A DNA stretch of 64,000 bases from Alkalimarinus sediminis (GCF_026427595.1 NZ_CP101527.1:2761501-2825500); one strand, 5' to 3'. Shown: positions 17,909 through 28,700, numbered from the stretch's first letter. Made by a program: numbers and translations. Notes: generated by a model from the letters alone, not told the origin.

Positions 17909-19359
17909 ACGCATCAGATATCCAGCCCCTTATCGAAGGGCTTCAGGCTCATCAGGGGTGGGTGGCATTTGCCATTTTTATTGTTTCCTTCGTTGAATCT
18001 TTGGCAATCGCTGGAGTTATCGTACCTGGAGTGATGCTGTTATTTATGGTGGCGGCTGTCGCAGGGGGCGGCGCCCTGTCGTTAGAAGCCGCTTTGATTT
18101 GCGCATTCGCTGGCGCCGTATTAGGTGATGGCATCAGCTTTTTTATTGGCCGTTATTTTAAAGCATCAATCGCTCAAGTGTGGCCGGTAAGTCGCTATCC
18201 TAAATTGCTACATAACGGGCAAACATTTTTCGAGAAGCATGGCGGTAAAAGCGTACTTATTGGCCGTTTTGTTGGGCCTGTTCGCCCTATTCTCCCGCTG
18301 ATTGCTGGGATGCTAGATATGTCGCCCAAGCGGTTTCTACTATTTAACGTTGTCTCTGCTATTGGCTGGGCACCGGTTTATATTCTACCCGGGTATCTGG
18401 TGGGCGCATCGGTATCGCTAGACATTGAACTCCCTCCTCACTTTTACCCAGTGCTACTTACTGCTCTAGGGATACTATCGGTCACCTATCTATTATTTGT
18501 CCGCCTTCAATGGGGGCTGCACCCTCAAAGTGATAGCTACAATTACATTAAACAAGTGCTGATGCGCTACGATGTTAGTCAGAAACTCTGGACTGGGTTA
18601 TCCAACAGACGAGTTGCTGGAGGCGAGTTTCCGCTCCCATCTCTTATCTTAGCACTTGCCACGTTAACACTATTTATACTATTGGCCCAGGCTGTGAGCT
18701 ACACGCAATGGTTTGAGTCCTTCAATCAGCAGGCATCGGATTTTTTTGTTTTACTGAGAAACCCTTTTTATGACCCTGCAGTTGTCATCATCACCATGAT
18801 TGGAGATCCGAAGTTGCTTTATATTTCGGTTCCCATTTTTGTGTCGCTGCTGTTTTTTAGAGGCTATTACGCCGCAGCCATCCACATAGCTGTAGCGGGT
18901 ATCGCAACTTCATTAGTCACTCACGGCTTAAAGGACTACTTCGCCATAGCGAGGCCTGATTTAGTCGTAAGCGCGCCGTTATCAGCCGCCTTCCCTAGTG
19001 GACACACTAGCGGCGCAGTTTTCTTTTTCGGCTTATTGGCGGCATTTATTGCTCAAGAAATGGAGCAAAAAAAGCGTTGGGTGATATATAGCTTGTTTAG
19101 CGTTCCAATGTTACTCATCGGACTTAGCCGACTTTATCTAGGTGTCCACTGGGCAAGCGATGTATTAGGCGGGATGTTGCTAGGCTTGTGTATCTGCGCA
19201 ATCACACGGGTTAGTTATAGCCGTTATGACCGTCAGGCCATTAGTGTCGATATATTTACGCTCCTAGCCGTAGCTCTTTGGCTCGTAGCGGTAACGGTTT
19301 ATGTGTGGACCGGGCTTCCAGAGGCCATCGCCCGCTATCAAATGATCCCCGCACCATAA
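17905..19359 (+). CDS. DedA-PAP2 fusion: putative lipid-phosphate flippase/phosphatase
   Basis: The 484-residue membrane protein joins two domains. Residues 1-200 are DedA/SNARE-associated, with ESLAIAGVIVPG and the signature GRFVGPVRPILPLIAGML (120-137). Residues 245-440 are a type 2 phosphatidic-acid phosphatase with all three motifs: KxxxxxxRP (343-351), PSGH (364-367) and SRxxxxxHxxxD (408-419). DedA proteins include undecaprenyl-phosphate translocases, and PAP2 enzymes include undecaprenyl-pyrophosphate phosphatases, so dephosphorylation and recycling of a polyprenyl or phospholipid phosphate is plausible but unproven. The start overlaps the preceding degenerate-GGDEF gene by 4 nt, which suggests its activity or level is tied to that protein. 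Confidence 0.9.
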   Translation: MNASDIQPLIEGLQAHQGWVAFAIFIVSFVESLAIAGVIVPGVMLLFMVAAVAGGGALSLEAALICAFAGAVLGDGISFFIGRYFKASIAQVWPVSRYPKLLHNGQTFFEKHGGKSVLIGRFVGPVRPILPLIAGMLDMSPKRFLLFNVVSAIGWAPVYILPGYLVGASVSLDIELPPHFYPVLLTALGILSVTYLLFVRLQWGLHPQSDSYNYIKQVLMRYDVSQKLWTGLSNRRVAGGEFPLPSLILALATLTLFILLAQAVSYTQWFESFNQQASDFFVLLRNPFYDPAVVIITMIGDPKLLYISVPIFVSLLFFRGYYAAAIHIAVAGIATSLVTHGLKDYFAIARPDLVVSAPLSAAFPSGHTSGAVFFFGLLAAFIAQEMEQKKRWVIYSLFSVPMLLIGLSRLYLGVHWASDVLGGMLLGLCICAITRVSYSRYDRQAISVDIFTLLAVALWLVAVTVYVWTGLPEAIARYQMIPAP

Positions 19360-19442
19360 ATAGAGAACCCTTTGATCTCGGCAAAACCAGCCCCAACAAT
19401 AACAGCCCAGTTAGTCAACACCCAACCATAGGTCGAGCTGGC

Positions 19443-20018
19443 TTATTGCTCCATTAGCGATAGGAAATACTCTATTTGCTTTAAGCGCTCTAATGGATCT
19501 GTCAACTCAAGTAGAAATTGCTTCTCTTCTTTCGACAGAGGCAACAACTCGACTAGCCGCCAACCAACCTGGCGACCATCTTCATAATCAACACTCATAT
19601 TGAGCGCCTGTATTGCGGGGTGCCTTTCTAACTGCTCAAGCAACGTCGCTAATTCCAGATGTTCATCTGGTAGTGGCACATACTCCTCTTCGATTAAGTG
19701 CTCAATACGACCACTGTAGAGCCCATCAGCACCCTTTGTAGATTCGGTCAACAAAACTTTGGAAGTACCTTCAATGGTTATCCCCAACAGGCCGTTTTCT
19801 AGCTTGCGGAAGTCAACCAAACGAACATAGGTACCAACCCCATAAAACTCGCACTCACCTGCAACCTCATCCCCCTCTTTAATCAGAACCACTACAAACC
19901 CACGGTCTGATTTCATGCAGTCAGACAACATGTCTAAATACCGCGGTTCAAATAGCTGCAAGGGTATTCTGCCCATCGGGCACAATACTGAATTCAAAGG
20001 AAATAGAGGCGTTTTCAT
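19443..20018 (-). CDS. Stand-alone Lon substrate-binding-domain protein
   Basis: The 191 residues correspond to the N-terminal domain of Lon protease (PUA-like): FPLNSVLCPMGRIPLQLFEPRY (start) and GTYVRLVDFRKLENG are typical. No AAA+ or Ser-Lys protease domain follows, so it is not a protease by itself. Single-domain proteins of this family are common in proteobacteria and of unknown function. Its start overlaps the stop of the thioesterase gene by one base (TAATG), so the pair is coupled. Confidence 0.92.
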   Translation of the reverse strand: MKTPLFPLNSVLCPMGRIPLQLFEPRYLDMLSDCMKSDRGFVVVLIKEGDEVAGECEFYGVGTYVRLVDFRKLENGLLGITIEGTSKVLLTESTKGADGLYSGRIEHLIEEEYVPLPDEHLELATLLEQLERHPAIQALNMSVDYEDGRQVGWRLVELLPLSKEEKQFLLELTDPLERLKQIEYFLSLMEQ

Positions 20019-20548
20019 TAAGATGATTGTTTTTCCAGTTGTGCGATAAAGCCAGTCGGCACAGCCACGCTCTTGCGCTGTGCGTAGTCAAAAAATACGA
20101 CTCCCGTCTTTGCCAAAGCAATGAGTTCATCACGTTTTACATGATTACCACACATATCGCCACTCACTGCTTCACCTTTTGTTTTTTCAGTTTTGGTATT
20201 TACACTATCTCCGTTCAGCGTAGATGAATCTGAGAACTTCACCACTCGATAGATAAACTGGCAGCTTTTGCGTGAGATATCTTGCACAGAAATATCAAAC
20301 CTGAGACGGTCCCCGTAGAAGGCTTCATTTTGATAACTGATGGCTAAGTCTGCAACTAATGTCCCTACTCCGTCTATATCTAGCTCCTCATAGCCTAGCG
20401 ATCTGAAAAACTGAATACGAGCCTCATGGATCATAGTGATCATACGATCATGGCCGAGATGGTTACCTTGGTTTATATCGCCAATGCGCACATCCAATTC
20501 GGTACTAAAGTGCGTTATTTCCGGAAAACTAATTTTAACACGCGACAT
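20018..20548 (-). CDS. Hotdog-fold acyl-CoA thioesterase-like protein
   Basis: This 176-residue protein of the 4-hydroxybenzoyl-CoA thioesterase/YbgC-FadM type has the motif D-x-N-x-G-N-H-L-G-H-D around residues 23-33, and the helix IHEARIQFFRSLGY contains the conserved Glu. The following VADLAISYQNEAFYGD strand matches the hotdog core. An insert of about 25 polar residues (SSTLNGDSVNTKTEKTKGEA) interrupts the later strands, which is unusual. Substrate unknown. It is cotranscribed with the Lon-domain gene and divergent from the potassium channel gene. Confidence 0.88.
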   Translation of the reverse strand: MSRVKISFPEITHFSTELDVRIGDINQGNHLGHDRMITMIHEARIQFFRSLGYEELDIDGVGTLVADLAISYQNEAFYGDRLRFDISVQDISRKSCQFIYRVVKFSDSSTLNGDSVNTKTEKTKGEAVSGDMCGNHVKRDELIALAKTGVVFFDYAQRKSVAVPTGFIAQLEKQSS

Positions 20549-20706
20549 TTTTCACCCTATAAGAAACAAGTTTTAGACACTCAATAACGAGCGTTCTGCA
20601 TGAAACCGTTGTTTAACGTTGCTTGAGCCTTCACGCTAAAATACCCTGAGACAATATTCTGCTACCATTATAAAATCAAATCACTTTTTAAGACCTTAGT
20701 AATTTA

Positions 20707-21522
20707 ATGAATAATCAGTCATTTCCACGCGTTATTGGATTAGCCGGCGTAGACCGAAACGAGACATCTGCAGCCTTAAAGTACTCTGCACGCCTTGAGT
20801 GGCCAATGGTCATGATGGCTATTTGGATAGTTATTGAGTGGTATTTGCAGGCAAAAGGTGCGGTCCCCGCTCGTTTTGTACTGGTGACAGACTGGGTGAT
20901 CTGGGGCTTTTTCCTGTTTGAGACGGTATTACTCACCTCACTTGTACGCAATAAACCCTACTACCTTATTGGAAACTGGGTAAATCTGGTAATTATCGTA
21001 TTGGGGTTCCCTGTTCTCTGGGAGGAGTTTCCCGCGGCTGGCGTCCTTCGCTCACTTCGCCTAATTGTAATGGCGGGTATTCTGATTCACATTTCAAGCA
21101 CTGCCAGGCGTATTCTCGCGAGAAATCATCTAGGTACAACATTATTGGTAGGCTTTATTATCACCGTAATGGCCGGTTTTTTAATCGCAGGGCTCGACCC
21201 CGCGATCGAAACCCCTTGGGATGGTATTTGGTGGGCATGGGTGACCGTAACAACAGTTGGCTATGGTGATGTAGTACCTGTCAGCACAGAGGGACGTTTA
21301 TTTGCCTCGTTTCTGATACTAATGGGAATTGGCATCTTCTCTATGTTAACTGCCAGCTTCTCGGCGTTTTTCGTCTCTCGAGATGAAAAGATGGTAATCC
21401 AGCGAGAGCAACAAATTCTCGCGAAGCTTGAGTTAATTGAAATGAGACTGCACAAAATGGAAAAAGAGATCAGCTATGTTGCCAAAACTCAGCAAAAGGC
21501 GGCCAAGGAAACACCACCATAG
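20707..21522 (+). CDS. Six-transmembrane voltage-gated-type potassium channel
   Basis: The 271 residues give S1 (around 31-48), S2 (58-80), S3 (90-105), an S4-like segment with spaced arginines (RSLRLIVMAGILIHISSTARR, around 115-135), S5 (145-162), a pore loop with selectivity filter TVGYGD (183-188), and S6 (196-220). A C-terminal helix rich in Glu and Lys (about 225-260) probably forms a tetramerising coiled coil. It has no cyclic-nucleotide or RCK domain. It converges on the CNB-HDOD gene with only 24 nt between stops. A role in K+ flux or membrane potential follows from the family. Confidence 0.92.
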   Translation: MNNQSFPRVIGLAGVDRNETSAALKYSARLEWPMVMMAIWIVIEWYLQAKGAVPARFVLVTDWVIWGFFLFETVLLTSLVRNKPYYLIGNWVNLVIIVLGFPVLWEEFPAAGVLRSLRLIVMAGILIHISSTARRILARNHLGTTLLVGFIITVMAGFLIAGLDPAIETPWDGIWWAWVTVTTVGYGDVVPVSTEGRLFASFLILMGIGIFSMLTASFSAFFVSRDEKMVIQREQQILAKLELIEMRLHKMEKEISYVAKTQQKAAKETPP

Positions 21523-21546
21523 CGCTATCTTTATATAAACCGAGCA

Positions 21547-22830
21547 TCACGAACTTAACGGGAAGTCAGGCCCTAATACCTGTTGAATTTCCTCGATCTT
21601 ATGCCTTGCTTCAACCATTACTTTCAAGCTCCGCTCTGGAGTTAAGCCGCCATTAGCGAGTTTTCTAAACGCAGGCACCTGACCAAATGGGGGTAAGTTA
21701 TTCCGTTTAGGACAGCCAATTAATGCATGCATCTGTGCCACAATAATAATATCAGTATAGCTAGGCTCGTCTCGGCCACTATCAAAGCTCCACTCTTCCG
21801 CCTTTGATACGACTTCGATCAAGTCTCCCGGAAATCCCCAGTGCTCCAGAATCGTACAACCAATCTCACCTCGTAACTCATCAATGGCATCGGCTAATGC
21901 TTTTTCATCCGCGTACAACTCAGGGAAGTTCTCCGCATAAGTGATAACCGGTATCGCACCAATATCATGTATCAAGCCTGCCAACATGGCGTGATCTTTG
22001 TTTAGATTTGGGGTTAGCTCTGCCAACACGTAGGCGATAGATGCGACCTCTCGAGAGTGGTTCCACAAATCAGACATCGCCTGTTTAAGCTCTGTTTTTT
22101 TACTACGAAATAGCTCCCGCATTGAAAAAACAGTCACCAACTGTTGGGTTGTTTGAATGCCTAGCCGCACTACCGCATCACGACATGATGCGACTTCATT
22201 AAACCCTCTATAAAGAGGACTATTACATGACTTAATCAACTTAACTGTCATGGCGGGGTCTGCATTTATAACTTTCGCGATGTCGTCAGAGGAGGTCTCT
22301 TCTTTATCTGCAATCTGTCGTATGCGGTAAGCAACATCGGGCAAGCTCGGCAGAGTAAAGTTATTGGATTTTAAATCATGATAAAAGCTCATCAACACTT
22401 TATAAGTGCCTTCAGAGTCCTCTCCACTGCTATCATCCACTTCGAAGCCATCTGCAGCCTCAAAACTATGAACAGGTGCCTCTCGGAGCAGAATATTGAG
22501 TACATCCTGCTCTATGACCAAAAACTCAGCATCGGTGACAGCTCTAACGTTATATTGCCGTGGCTGCAAATGAGCGATAGCAGCATCAGCTTTATCTGAA
22601 CCCGCTTCTATCTGCCGAGTTCGACCATCAGGGGCTTCTAGCTCAATCTTGCCGCTCAACAAAAAATAGTCATGATGATCCTGGCTTCCTCTCTCCAAGA
22701 TCAGCTTTTTCTTTTTGAAAGAAGAAAAATGTGCCTTGTGCGCGAGTAAAATCCTTTGGTTTTCAGACAGTCTGTCAAGCGGACGAAATTTTTTTAACGC
22801 GGCGGCATTTAGCTCGGTCGAAGCATGCAT
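21547..22830 (-). CDS. Cyclic-nucleotide-binding-like plus HDOD domain signalling protein
   Basis: In 427 residues, the N-terminal part (about 15-125) resembles a CNB beta-barrel (ILERGSQDHHDYFLLSGKIEL). The phosphate-binding cassette reads ADAAIAHLQPRQYNV and lacks the usual GE pair, so nucleotide binding is doubtful. Residues about 150-370 are an HDOD domain (FTLPSLPDVAYRI; LIKSCNSPLYRG; GLIHDIGAIP), an HD-like fold used in regulatory proteins. No output domain is visible. Such proteins often act in motility, c-di-GMP or stress networks, but no specific role can be given here. It is divergent from ilvD. Confidence 0.88.
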   Translation of the reverse strand: MHASTELNAAALKKFRPLDRLSENQRILLAHKAHFSSFKKKKLILERGSQDHHDYFLLSGKIELEAPDGRTRQIEAGSDKADAAIAHLQPRQYNVRAVTDAEFLVIEQDVLNILLREAPVHSFEAADGFEVDDSSGEDSEGTYKVLMSFYHDLKSNNFTLPSLPDVAYRIRQIADKEETSSDDIAKVINADPAMTVKLIKSCNSPLYRGFNEVASCRDAVVRLGIQTTQQLVTVFSMRELFRSKKTELKQAMSDLWNHSREVASIAYVLAELTPNLNKDHAMLAGLIHDIGAIPVITYAENFPELYADEKALADAIDELRGEIGCTILEHWGFPGDLIEVVSKAEEWSFDSGRDEPSYTDIIIVAQMHALIGCPKRNNLPPFGQVPAFRKLANGGLTPERSLKVMVEARHKIEEIQQVLGPDFPLSS

Positions 22831-23032
22831 TAATAGAACCTATTCCTTAGATATTGGCAACTAACGTTCTGCGGTAGAAAAGACTGGCTAAAAGTTTAAC
22901 AGGTATTTGTTTGATTGCACCAAAGTATTCGCTCTACAGCCTTAATAGAGAGTTAAATCTGCAGATTATCTCTGGTATGCTTGCTATATACACATATATA
23001 CCCATTTATCGACCGTTTACTGGAAGACACTA

Positions 23033-24877
23033 ATGCCAATATATCGCTCAAAAACCTCCACCGCTGGCCGTAATATGGCCGGAGCACGTGCTTTATGGCG
23101 CGCAACCGGCATGAAAGATGATGATTTTAAAAAACCTATCATTGCTGTTGCCAATTCATTTACACAGTTTGTTCCTGGACACGTTCACCTAAAAGACTTG
23201 GGGCAACTGGTTTGTAGAGAGATAGAAAAAGCCGGAGGCGTTGCAAAAGAGTTTGATACCATCGCTATCGATGATGGTATCGCAATGGGGCATGATGGAA
23301 TGTTATACAGCCTCCCCTCCCGTGATTTAATCGCTGACTCTGTAGAGTATATGGTTAACGGCCACTGTGCCGACGCGCTAGTTTGTATTTCGAACTGCGA
23401 TAAAATCACTCCCGGAATGGTAAATGCTGCACTTCGCTTAAATATTCCTACAATTTTCGTATCCGGCGGCCCCATGGAAGCGGGTAAAACCAAATTATCC
23501 GAGCATAAGCTAGATTTGGTTGACGCAATGGTCATTGCTGCAGACCCAGACGCAGACGATAAAACGGTTGAAGAGTATGAGCGTAGTGCTTGCCCTACCT
23601 GCGGTTCATGCTCTGGTATGTTTACCGCTAACTCTATGAACTGTCTAACGGAAGCTATTGGTCTATCACTACCAGGAAACGGCACGGTGTTGGCAACTCA
23701 CGCCGACCGCGAACAACTATTTCTTGAGGCAGGCCGAACCATCGTTGACATTACTCGTCGTTATTACGAGCAGGATGATGAGTCTGTACTACCACGATCA
23801 ATCGCCAGCTATAAGGCATTTGAAAACGCGATTATGCTAGATATCGCCATGGGTGGGTCGACCAACACCATATTACACTTACTTGCCGCTGCGCAAGAAG
23901 CTGAAATTGACTTCTCACTCAAACGCATTAACGAACTCTCTCAAAAGATACCTCAACTATGTAAAGTAGCCCCGAACTCACCTGATTATCATATGGAAGA
24001 TGTTCACCGAGCAGGTGGCATCATGGGTATTTTGGGTGAGTTAGATCGAGCAGGTTTACTGCATACCGAGCTCCCTACCGTCCACGCGAAAACCATGGGT
24101 GAAGCGCTCGATCGATGGGATATCATGCGTAATAACGACCCTGCGGTTGCGGAGTTCTATAAAGCAGGTCCTGGCGGCATACCAACCCAAACAGCATTTA
24201 GTCAAAGCACTCGTTGGCCAACACTTGATGGCGATAGAGAAACCGGATGTATCCGTTCAAAAGACAACGCCTACTCACAAGAAGGTGGTTTGGCGGTACT
24301 ATACGGTAATATTGCCGAAGATGGCTGCGTTGTTAAAACTGCAGGCGTTGATGAGTCAATTTTATTATTCAACGGTAAAGCCAGAATATTCGAGAGCCAA
24401 GACGCGGCAGTCGATGGTATTCTCAATGATCAAGTCAAAGAAGGCGATGTCGTGATTATCCGCTACGAAGGCCCAAAAGGCGGGCCTGGCATGCAGGAAA
24501 TGCTCTACCCCACCAGTTATCTCAAGTCGAAAGGGCTTGGCAAGGCTTGCGCACTGTTAACTGATGGTCGTTTCTCTGGCGGTACGTCAGGCCTTTCAAT
24601 AGGACATGCATCACCTGAAGCGGCTTCGGGCGGCGCAATTGGACTCATTGAAGAAGGTGACGGCATCACGATTGATATTCCAAACCGAACTATCAATGTA
24701 AATGTTAGCGACGAAGTCTTGGCAGAGCGACGCAGCGCAATGGAAGCCAAAGGTAAAGATGCCTGGAAACCTGAACTGCCGCGCAAACGCAAAGTGTCAG
24801 CAGCGCTTAAAGCCTATGCAATGCTAGCCACTAGTGCCGATAAAGGTGCGGTAAGAAACTTGGATATGCTGGATTAA
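23033..24877 (+). CDS. ilvD: Dihydroxy-acid dehydratase
   Basis: IlvD dehydrates 2,3-dihydroxy-isovalerate and -methylvalerate in branched-chain amino-acid synthesis and uses an Fe-S cluster. At 614 residues it is typical of the gammaproteobacterial [4Fe-4S] form. Cluster cysteines lie in [10 protein letters not shown] (C122) and [19 protein letters not shown] (around 186-204); DGRFSGG and the GHxxPEA region complete the active site. The ATG has GGAAG upstream. It is transcribed alone, with no attenuator leader peptide visible in the 202 nt upstream. Confidence 0.97.
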   Translation: MPIYRSKTSTAGRNMAGARALWRATGMKDDDFKKPIIAVANSFTQFVPGHVHLKDLGQLVCREIEKAGGVAKEFDTIAIDDGIAMGHDGMLYSLPSRDLIADSVEYMVNGHCADALVCISNCDKITPGMVNAALRLNIPTIFVSGGPMEAGKTKLSEHKLDLVDAMVIAADPDADDKTVEEYERSACPTCGSCSGMFTANSMNCLTEAIGLSLPGNGTVLATHADREQLFLEAGRTIVDITRRYYEQDDESVLPRSIASYKAFENAIMLDIAMGGSTNTILHLLAAAQEAEIDFSLKRINELSQKIPQLCKVAPNSPDYHMEDVHRAGGIMGILGELDRAGLLHTELPTVHAKTMGEALDRWDIMRNNDPAVAEFYKAGPGGIPTQTAFSQSTRWPTLDGDRETGCIRSKDNAYSQEGGLAVLYGNIAEDGCVVKTAGVDESILLFNGKARIFESQDAAVDGILNDQVKEGDVVIIRYEGPKGGPGMQEMLYPTSYLKSKGLGKACALLTDGRFSGGTSGLSIGHASPEAASGGAIGLIEEGDGITIDIPNRTINVNVSDEVLAERRSAMEAKGKDAWKPELPRKRKVSAALKAYAMLATSADKGAVRNLDMLD

Positions 24878-24895
24878 TTTCCAGCTTCCTAGCTA

Positions 24896-24938
24896 CATCA
24901 CGGCAACAAGGTAGATCAACACCTCCGTAGCCGTGATG
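24896..24938. repeat. Long inverted repeat downstream of ilvD
   Basis: CATCACGGC (24896-24904) pairs perfectly with GCCGTGATG (24930-24938), and AGGT/ACCT (24909-24912, 24921-24924) can pair inside, giving a two-tier hairpin between convergent ilvD and folA. No T-run follows, so it may be an RNA-stabilising hairpin or a non-canonical terminator. Confidence 0.45.
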
Positions 24939-25014
24939 GAGTGAACCACAATCAAAAGAATAGATGTTAACCAACCTTATTCGAGCTTCGATAGGCAATC
25001 AAAGGGGTCCCTAT

Positions 25015-25518
25015 CTACTTTCGATCATAAACAATAAAGCTATAATCGTAAGGGTTTGATCCTTCTGCCTTGTAGTCTTCTCGAGCAGTCTCTTGCCACT
25101 CACTCCAGTCAACTTCAGTGAACCAAGCATCACCCTCAACTTCTGCATGTACTTTGGTTAGATAGATTCTATCAACCAAAGCCAATGACGATTGATAAAT
25201 CTGATCACCACCAATAATCATCACTTCATCAACACCATCAATCAGGGCTGTCGCTTCGGCTTTCGCAAACGCATCTTCATAAGAGTGCACAACCGTAACA
25301 CCGTCATGTCTCCACTCAGTATTTCGCGTAATAACCAGATTCAATCGACCCGGTAAAGGCTTGCCAATCGACTCAAATGTTTTCCGCCCCATGATAATGG
25401 GTTTACCCATGGTGACTGACTTAAAATATTTGAGATCATTAGGCAGATACCATGGAAGTTTATTGTTCCTGCCAATGACTCTGTTTTCAGCCATCGCGAC
25501 GATAATCGATTTCTTCAT
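25015..25518 (-). CDS. folA: Dihydrofolate reductase
   Basis: FolA reduces dihydrofolate to tetrahydrofolate with NADPH. In 167 residues it has the start SIIVAMAENRVIGRNNKLPW with the Met20-type loop, then the PNDLKYFK helix carrying the catalytic acidic residue, GRKTFESIGKPLPGR, and IIGGDQIY. The length is normal. thyA, which makes its substrate, is 3.5 kb away on the same strand with the chemoreceptor gene inserted between them in the opposite direction. Confidence 0.96.
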   Translation of the reverse strand: MKKSIIVAMAENRVIGRNNKLPWYLPNDLKYFKSVTMGKPIIMGRKTFESIGKPLPGRLNLVITRNTEWRHDGVTVVHSYEDAFAKAEATALIDGVDEVMIIGGDQIYQSSLALVDRIYLTKVHAEVEGDAWFTEVDWSEWQETAREDYKAEGSNPYDYSFIVYDRK

Positions 25519-25750
25519 TCTAGTTAATCTGCCTCTGAGAATTTATAGCGAGCCACAATCAGCCAATTAATTGAGACTTTGTAGCATTTTACCCTACCAA
25601 GCACTGCAAGAAACCTCGCGATTCAGAAAATTGTGTCTATTCTTAAAATAATTCTAAAAAATAATTAACGAGAAGGGCAAGTTAGCAGCCTGCAAGCCCT
25701 TACCCGCTATAAGTAAATTACAATATCATGATGCTCGGGAGCCAGGTAAC

Positions 25751-28700
25751 ATGAAGATCAATATGCCGGTCACAGATAACGAGGTTAATTTTGCTGAAAA
25801 AGATACTCTCGTATCAACGACCGACCTTAAAGGTATTATCACCTACGTAAACCAAGAGTTTATTGCCGTAAGCGGCTTTACCGAAGAGGAGCTTATTGGC
25901 AAAAACCATAATATGGTCCGCCACCCGGATATTCCGCCAGAGGCATTCCAAGATTTATGGGATACGTTAAAAGAGGGAAAGCCCTGGGTTCAAGTGCTCA
26001 AAAACCGCTGCAAAAATGGCGATTTCTATTGGGTAAAAGCGAATGTTACGCCTGTCTGGAAAGACGGTAATATTGTTGAGTATATGTCGGTACGGGCCAA
26101 ACCAACCCGTGAAGAAATTGCTGCTGCCGAAGCCGCGATGAAACAAATCAAAGATGGCAAGCTTCGACTCAAAAACGGCAATCTCATCAAGCCGGGGGTT
26201 GCATCATTATTCTCAAAATTTGGCAACATCAAACTGACCCACCAATTCGCAACACTAGGTCTTGTATTTGCATTTTTGGTGGCCGTTATTGTGGCCCAAC
26301 TCAGCATTCAAAAAGAGAATGTCGACTTCTCCTCAAAAGAGTTGCTTGGGGTTGAGTATGTCAAACCGTTAAGAGGCCTTTTGGAATTAGTTCCTCAACA
26401 CCGAGGGATGACTAATGCTCTCCTCAACGGCGACGATAGTTTTGAACGCAAGATACAAGAACGAAGAGTCGATATAGACCAAGCCTTTACTACACTATTC
26501 GAAGTCGACAACCGCTTAGGCGAGTCATTAGACGCAACCTCGGATCTTAATAAGCTGTATGATGAGTGGAAATCGTTAAAATCTCTATCCTCTTCTCTCA
26601 CGGCCTCACAAAGCTTCGCACGCCATACAGAGTTTATCGACGACATATTACAACTCATTATTCATGTTGGTGATACATCTCACCTGATTTTGGACCCGGA
26701 GCTAGATAGCTTCTACAGCATGGATTTGGTCATAAACCGCCTTCCTCAACTCATTGAGTTTATGGGGCAAGCGAGAGGCCTAGGGGCAGGCATTGCAGCT
26801 CAAGGTGGAGAGCCAACCTTTGCTCAACAAACACGTCTTACTGAGCTACTTATCGCCTTAAACTTATCTCATAAAGCCATGTTAACGTCCTATCATAGTG
26901 GGGCAGATGCCAGTCAGGAGGTATCAAAAACACTGGGTAGTCAAGAGAGTAAAGCTGAAGTGGCTATTGCCAACTTTATCTCCTCGATTTCATCACTAAG
27001 AGAAGGCAGCTACCGGGGTGATGCTGAAACACTATTTGAGTCTGGCACAACGGCCATTAACGAGTCATACGCACTATATGACCAATCAGCAGATCTACTC
27101 GAAACACTGCTACAACGCCGTGTTGACCGCTTATCGCTAACATTCTACACCATCGCCGCACTGACCCTTTTATCTATTCTTATCGTATCGATTATTGGCT
27201 TCACTGTTAGCCGCACGACACTCAGAACTATCAAGAATAGCCTGAGTAACTTAGCCTCTATAAGTAATGGTGATTACAAAAGAACACTTACCATGGTCGG
27301 TGATAACGAGCTCTCATCACTGACAAGAGCCATTACGTCAATGCGGATTAAGATTGGTTTTGATGTCGAAGATGCGACTAAAAAAGCAGCAGCATCAACT
27401 CGCATTAAAGAGGCATTGGACAATGTTAGTGCTAATGTCATGGTGGCAGACAATAATAGAAACATCATCTATATGAATGGAGCTGTCATAGAAACATTGA
27501 AGAACGCAGAGTCTGACATTCAAAAAGACCTACCAGACTTCAACGTCGATAAGTTAATGGGCACCTCGATCGACTCGTTCCATAAAAACCCAGACCATCA
27601 AGCTCGCCTACTAGAAACACTGACCTCCACCTATGAAGCATCCCTGCTGATAGGAGGGCGGTCGATGGACCTATCGGTTAACCCCATTAGAAACGAAGAG
27701 AATGTTCGCCTAGGTACCGTTGTTGAGTGGACAGATCGCACTCTAGAAGTCGCCATTGAGAAAGAGATAGACGCTATTGTTGAGTCTGCCTCCCAAGGAG
27801 ACCTCTCGAAACGTATTTCGATAGATGACAAAGACGGGTTCTTTAAGAAGTTAAGCATCGGCCTAAACGAGTTACTTGAAAGCTCCTCTTCATTTGTTTC
27901 AGATATCGGCCAACTCTTTGCTCAGCTTGCAGAAGGCGACCTAACCAAGTCCATTGAGAAAGATTATGATGGGGATTTCCAACGGATTAAGGATGATGCG
28001 AACGGCACTATCAGCAAACTGACTGAGATCATCACTCAAATAAGGGAGGCCGCCAACACAGTCCATACCGCCGCAAACGAAATCGCGCAAGGTAATACCG
28101 ACCTTAGCCAACGCACCGAAGAGCAGGCAAGCTCACTGGAAGAAACTGCGTCAAGTATGGAGGAGATCACCGCAACGGTTAAGCAGAGTTCAGATAATGC
28201 CGGCGAAGCAAATCGACTCGCCTCCGAAGCTAAAACAAAAGCTCAACAGGGTGGCGAAACGGTTCAAGAAGCGGTTGAAGCAATGAAGGAGATTCTTACT
28301 TCAAGCAACCGAATTAATGACATCATCGGTGTTATTGATGAAATTGCCTTCCAAACCAATCTGCTTGCACTCAATGCCGCTGTTGAAGCTGCTAGAGCAG
28401 GAGAACAAGGGCGAGGCTTTGCAGTTGTCGCAGGAGAGGTACGAAACCTATCGCAGCGCTCTGCCGACGCAGCAAAAGAGATCAAAGACCTCATAAGGGA
28501 CAGTGTTGTTAAAGTAGAAACTGGCTCTAATCTTGTTAACGAGTCAGGTGATACATTAGGCGCAATTGTAAATGCAGTTGACCGTGTGGCTAGCACAATA
28601 AACGAAGTGAACATCGCTGCGGCAGAGCAGACCTCTGGTATCGAACAGATCAACCAGGCCGTCGCGCAAATGGACGAAATGACGCAGCAGAACGCAGCAC

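Noticed and set aside
24099-24455. 118-residue frame inside ilvD in another phase
   Set aside because: ilvD is full length and conserved across this region, and the shifted frame has no family similarity.
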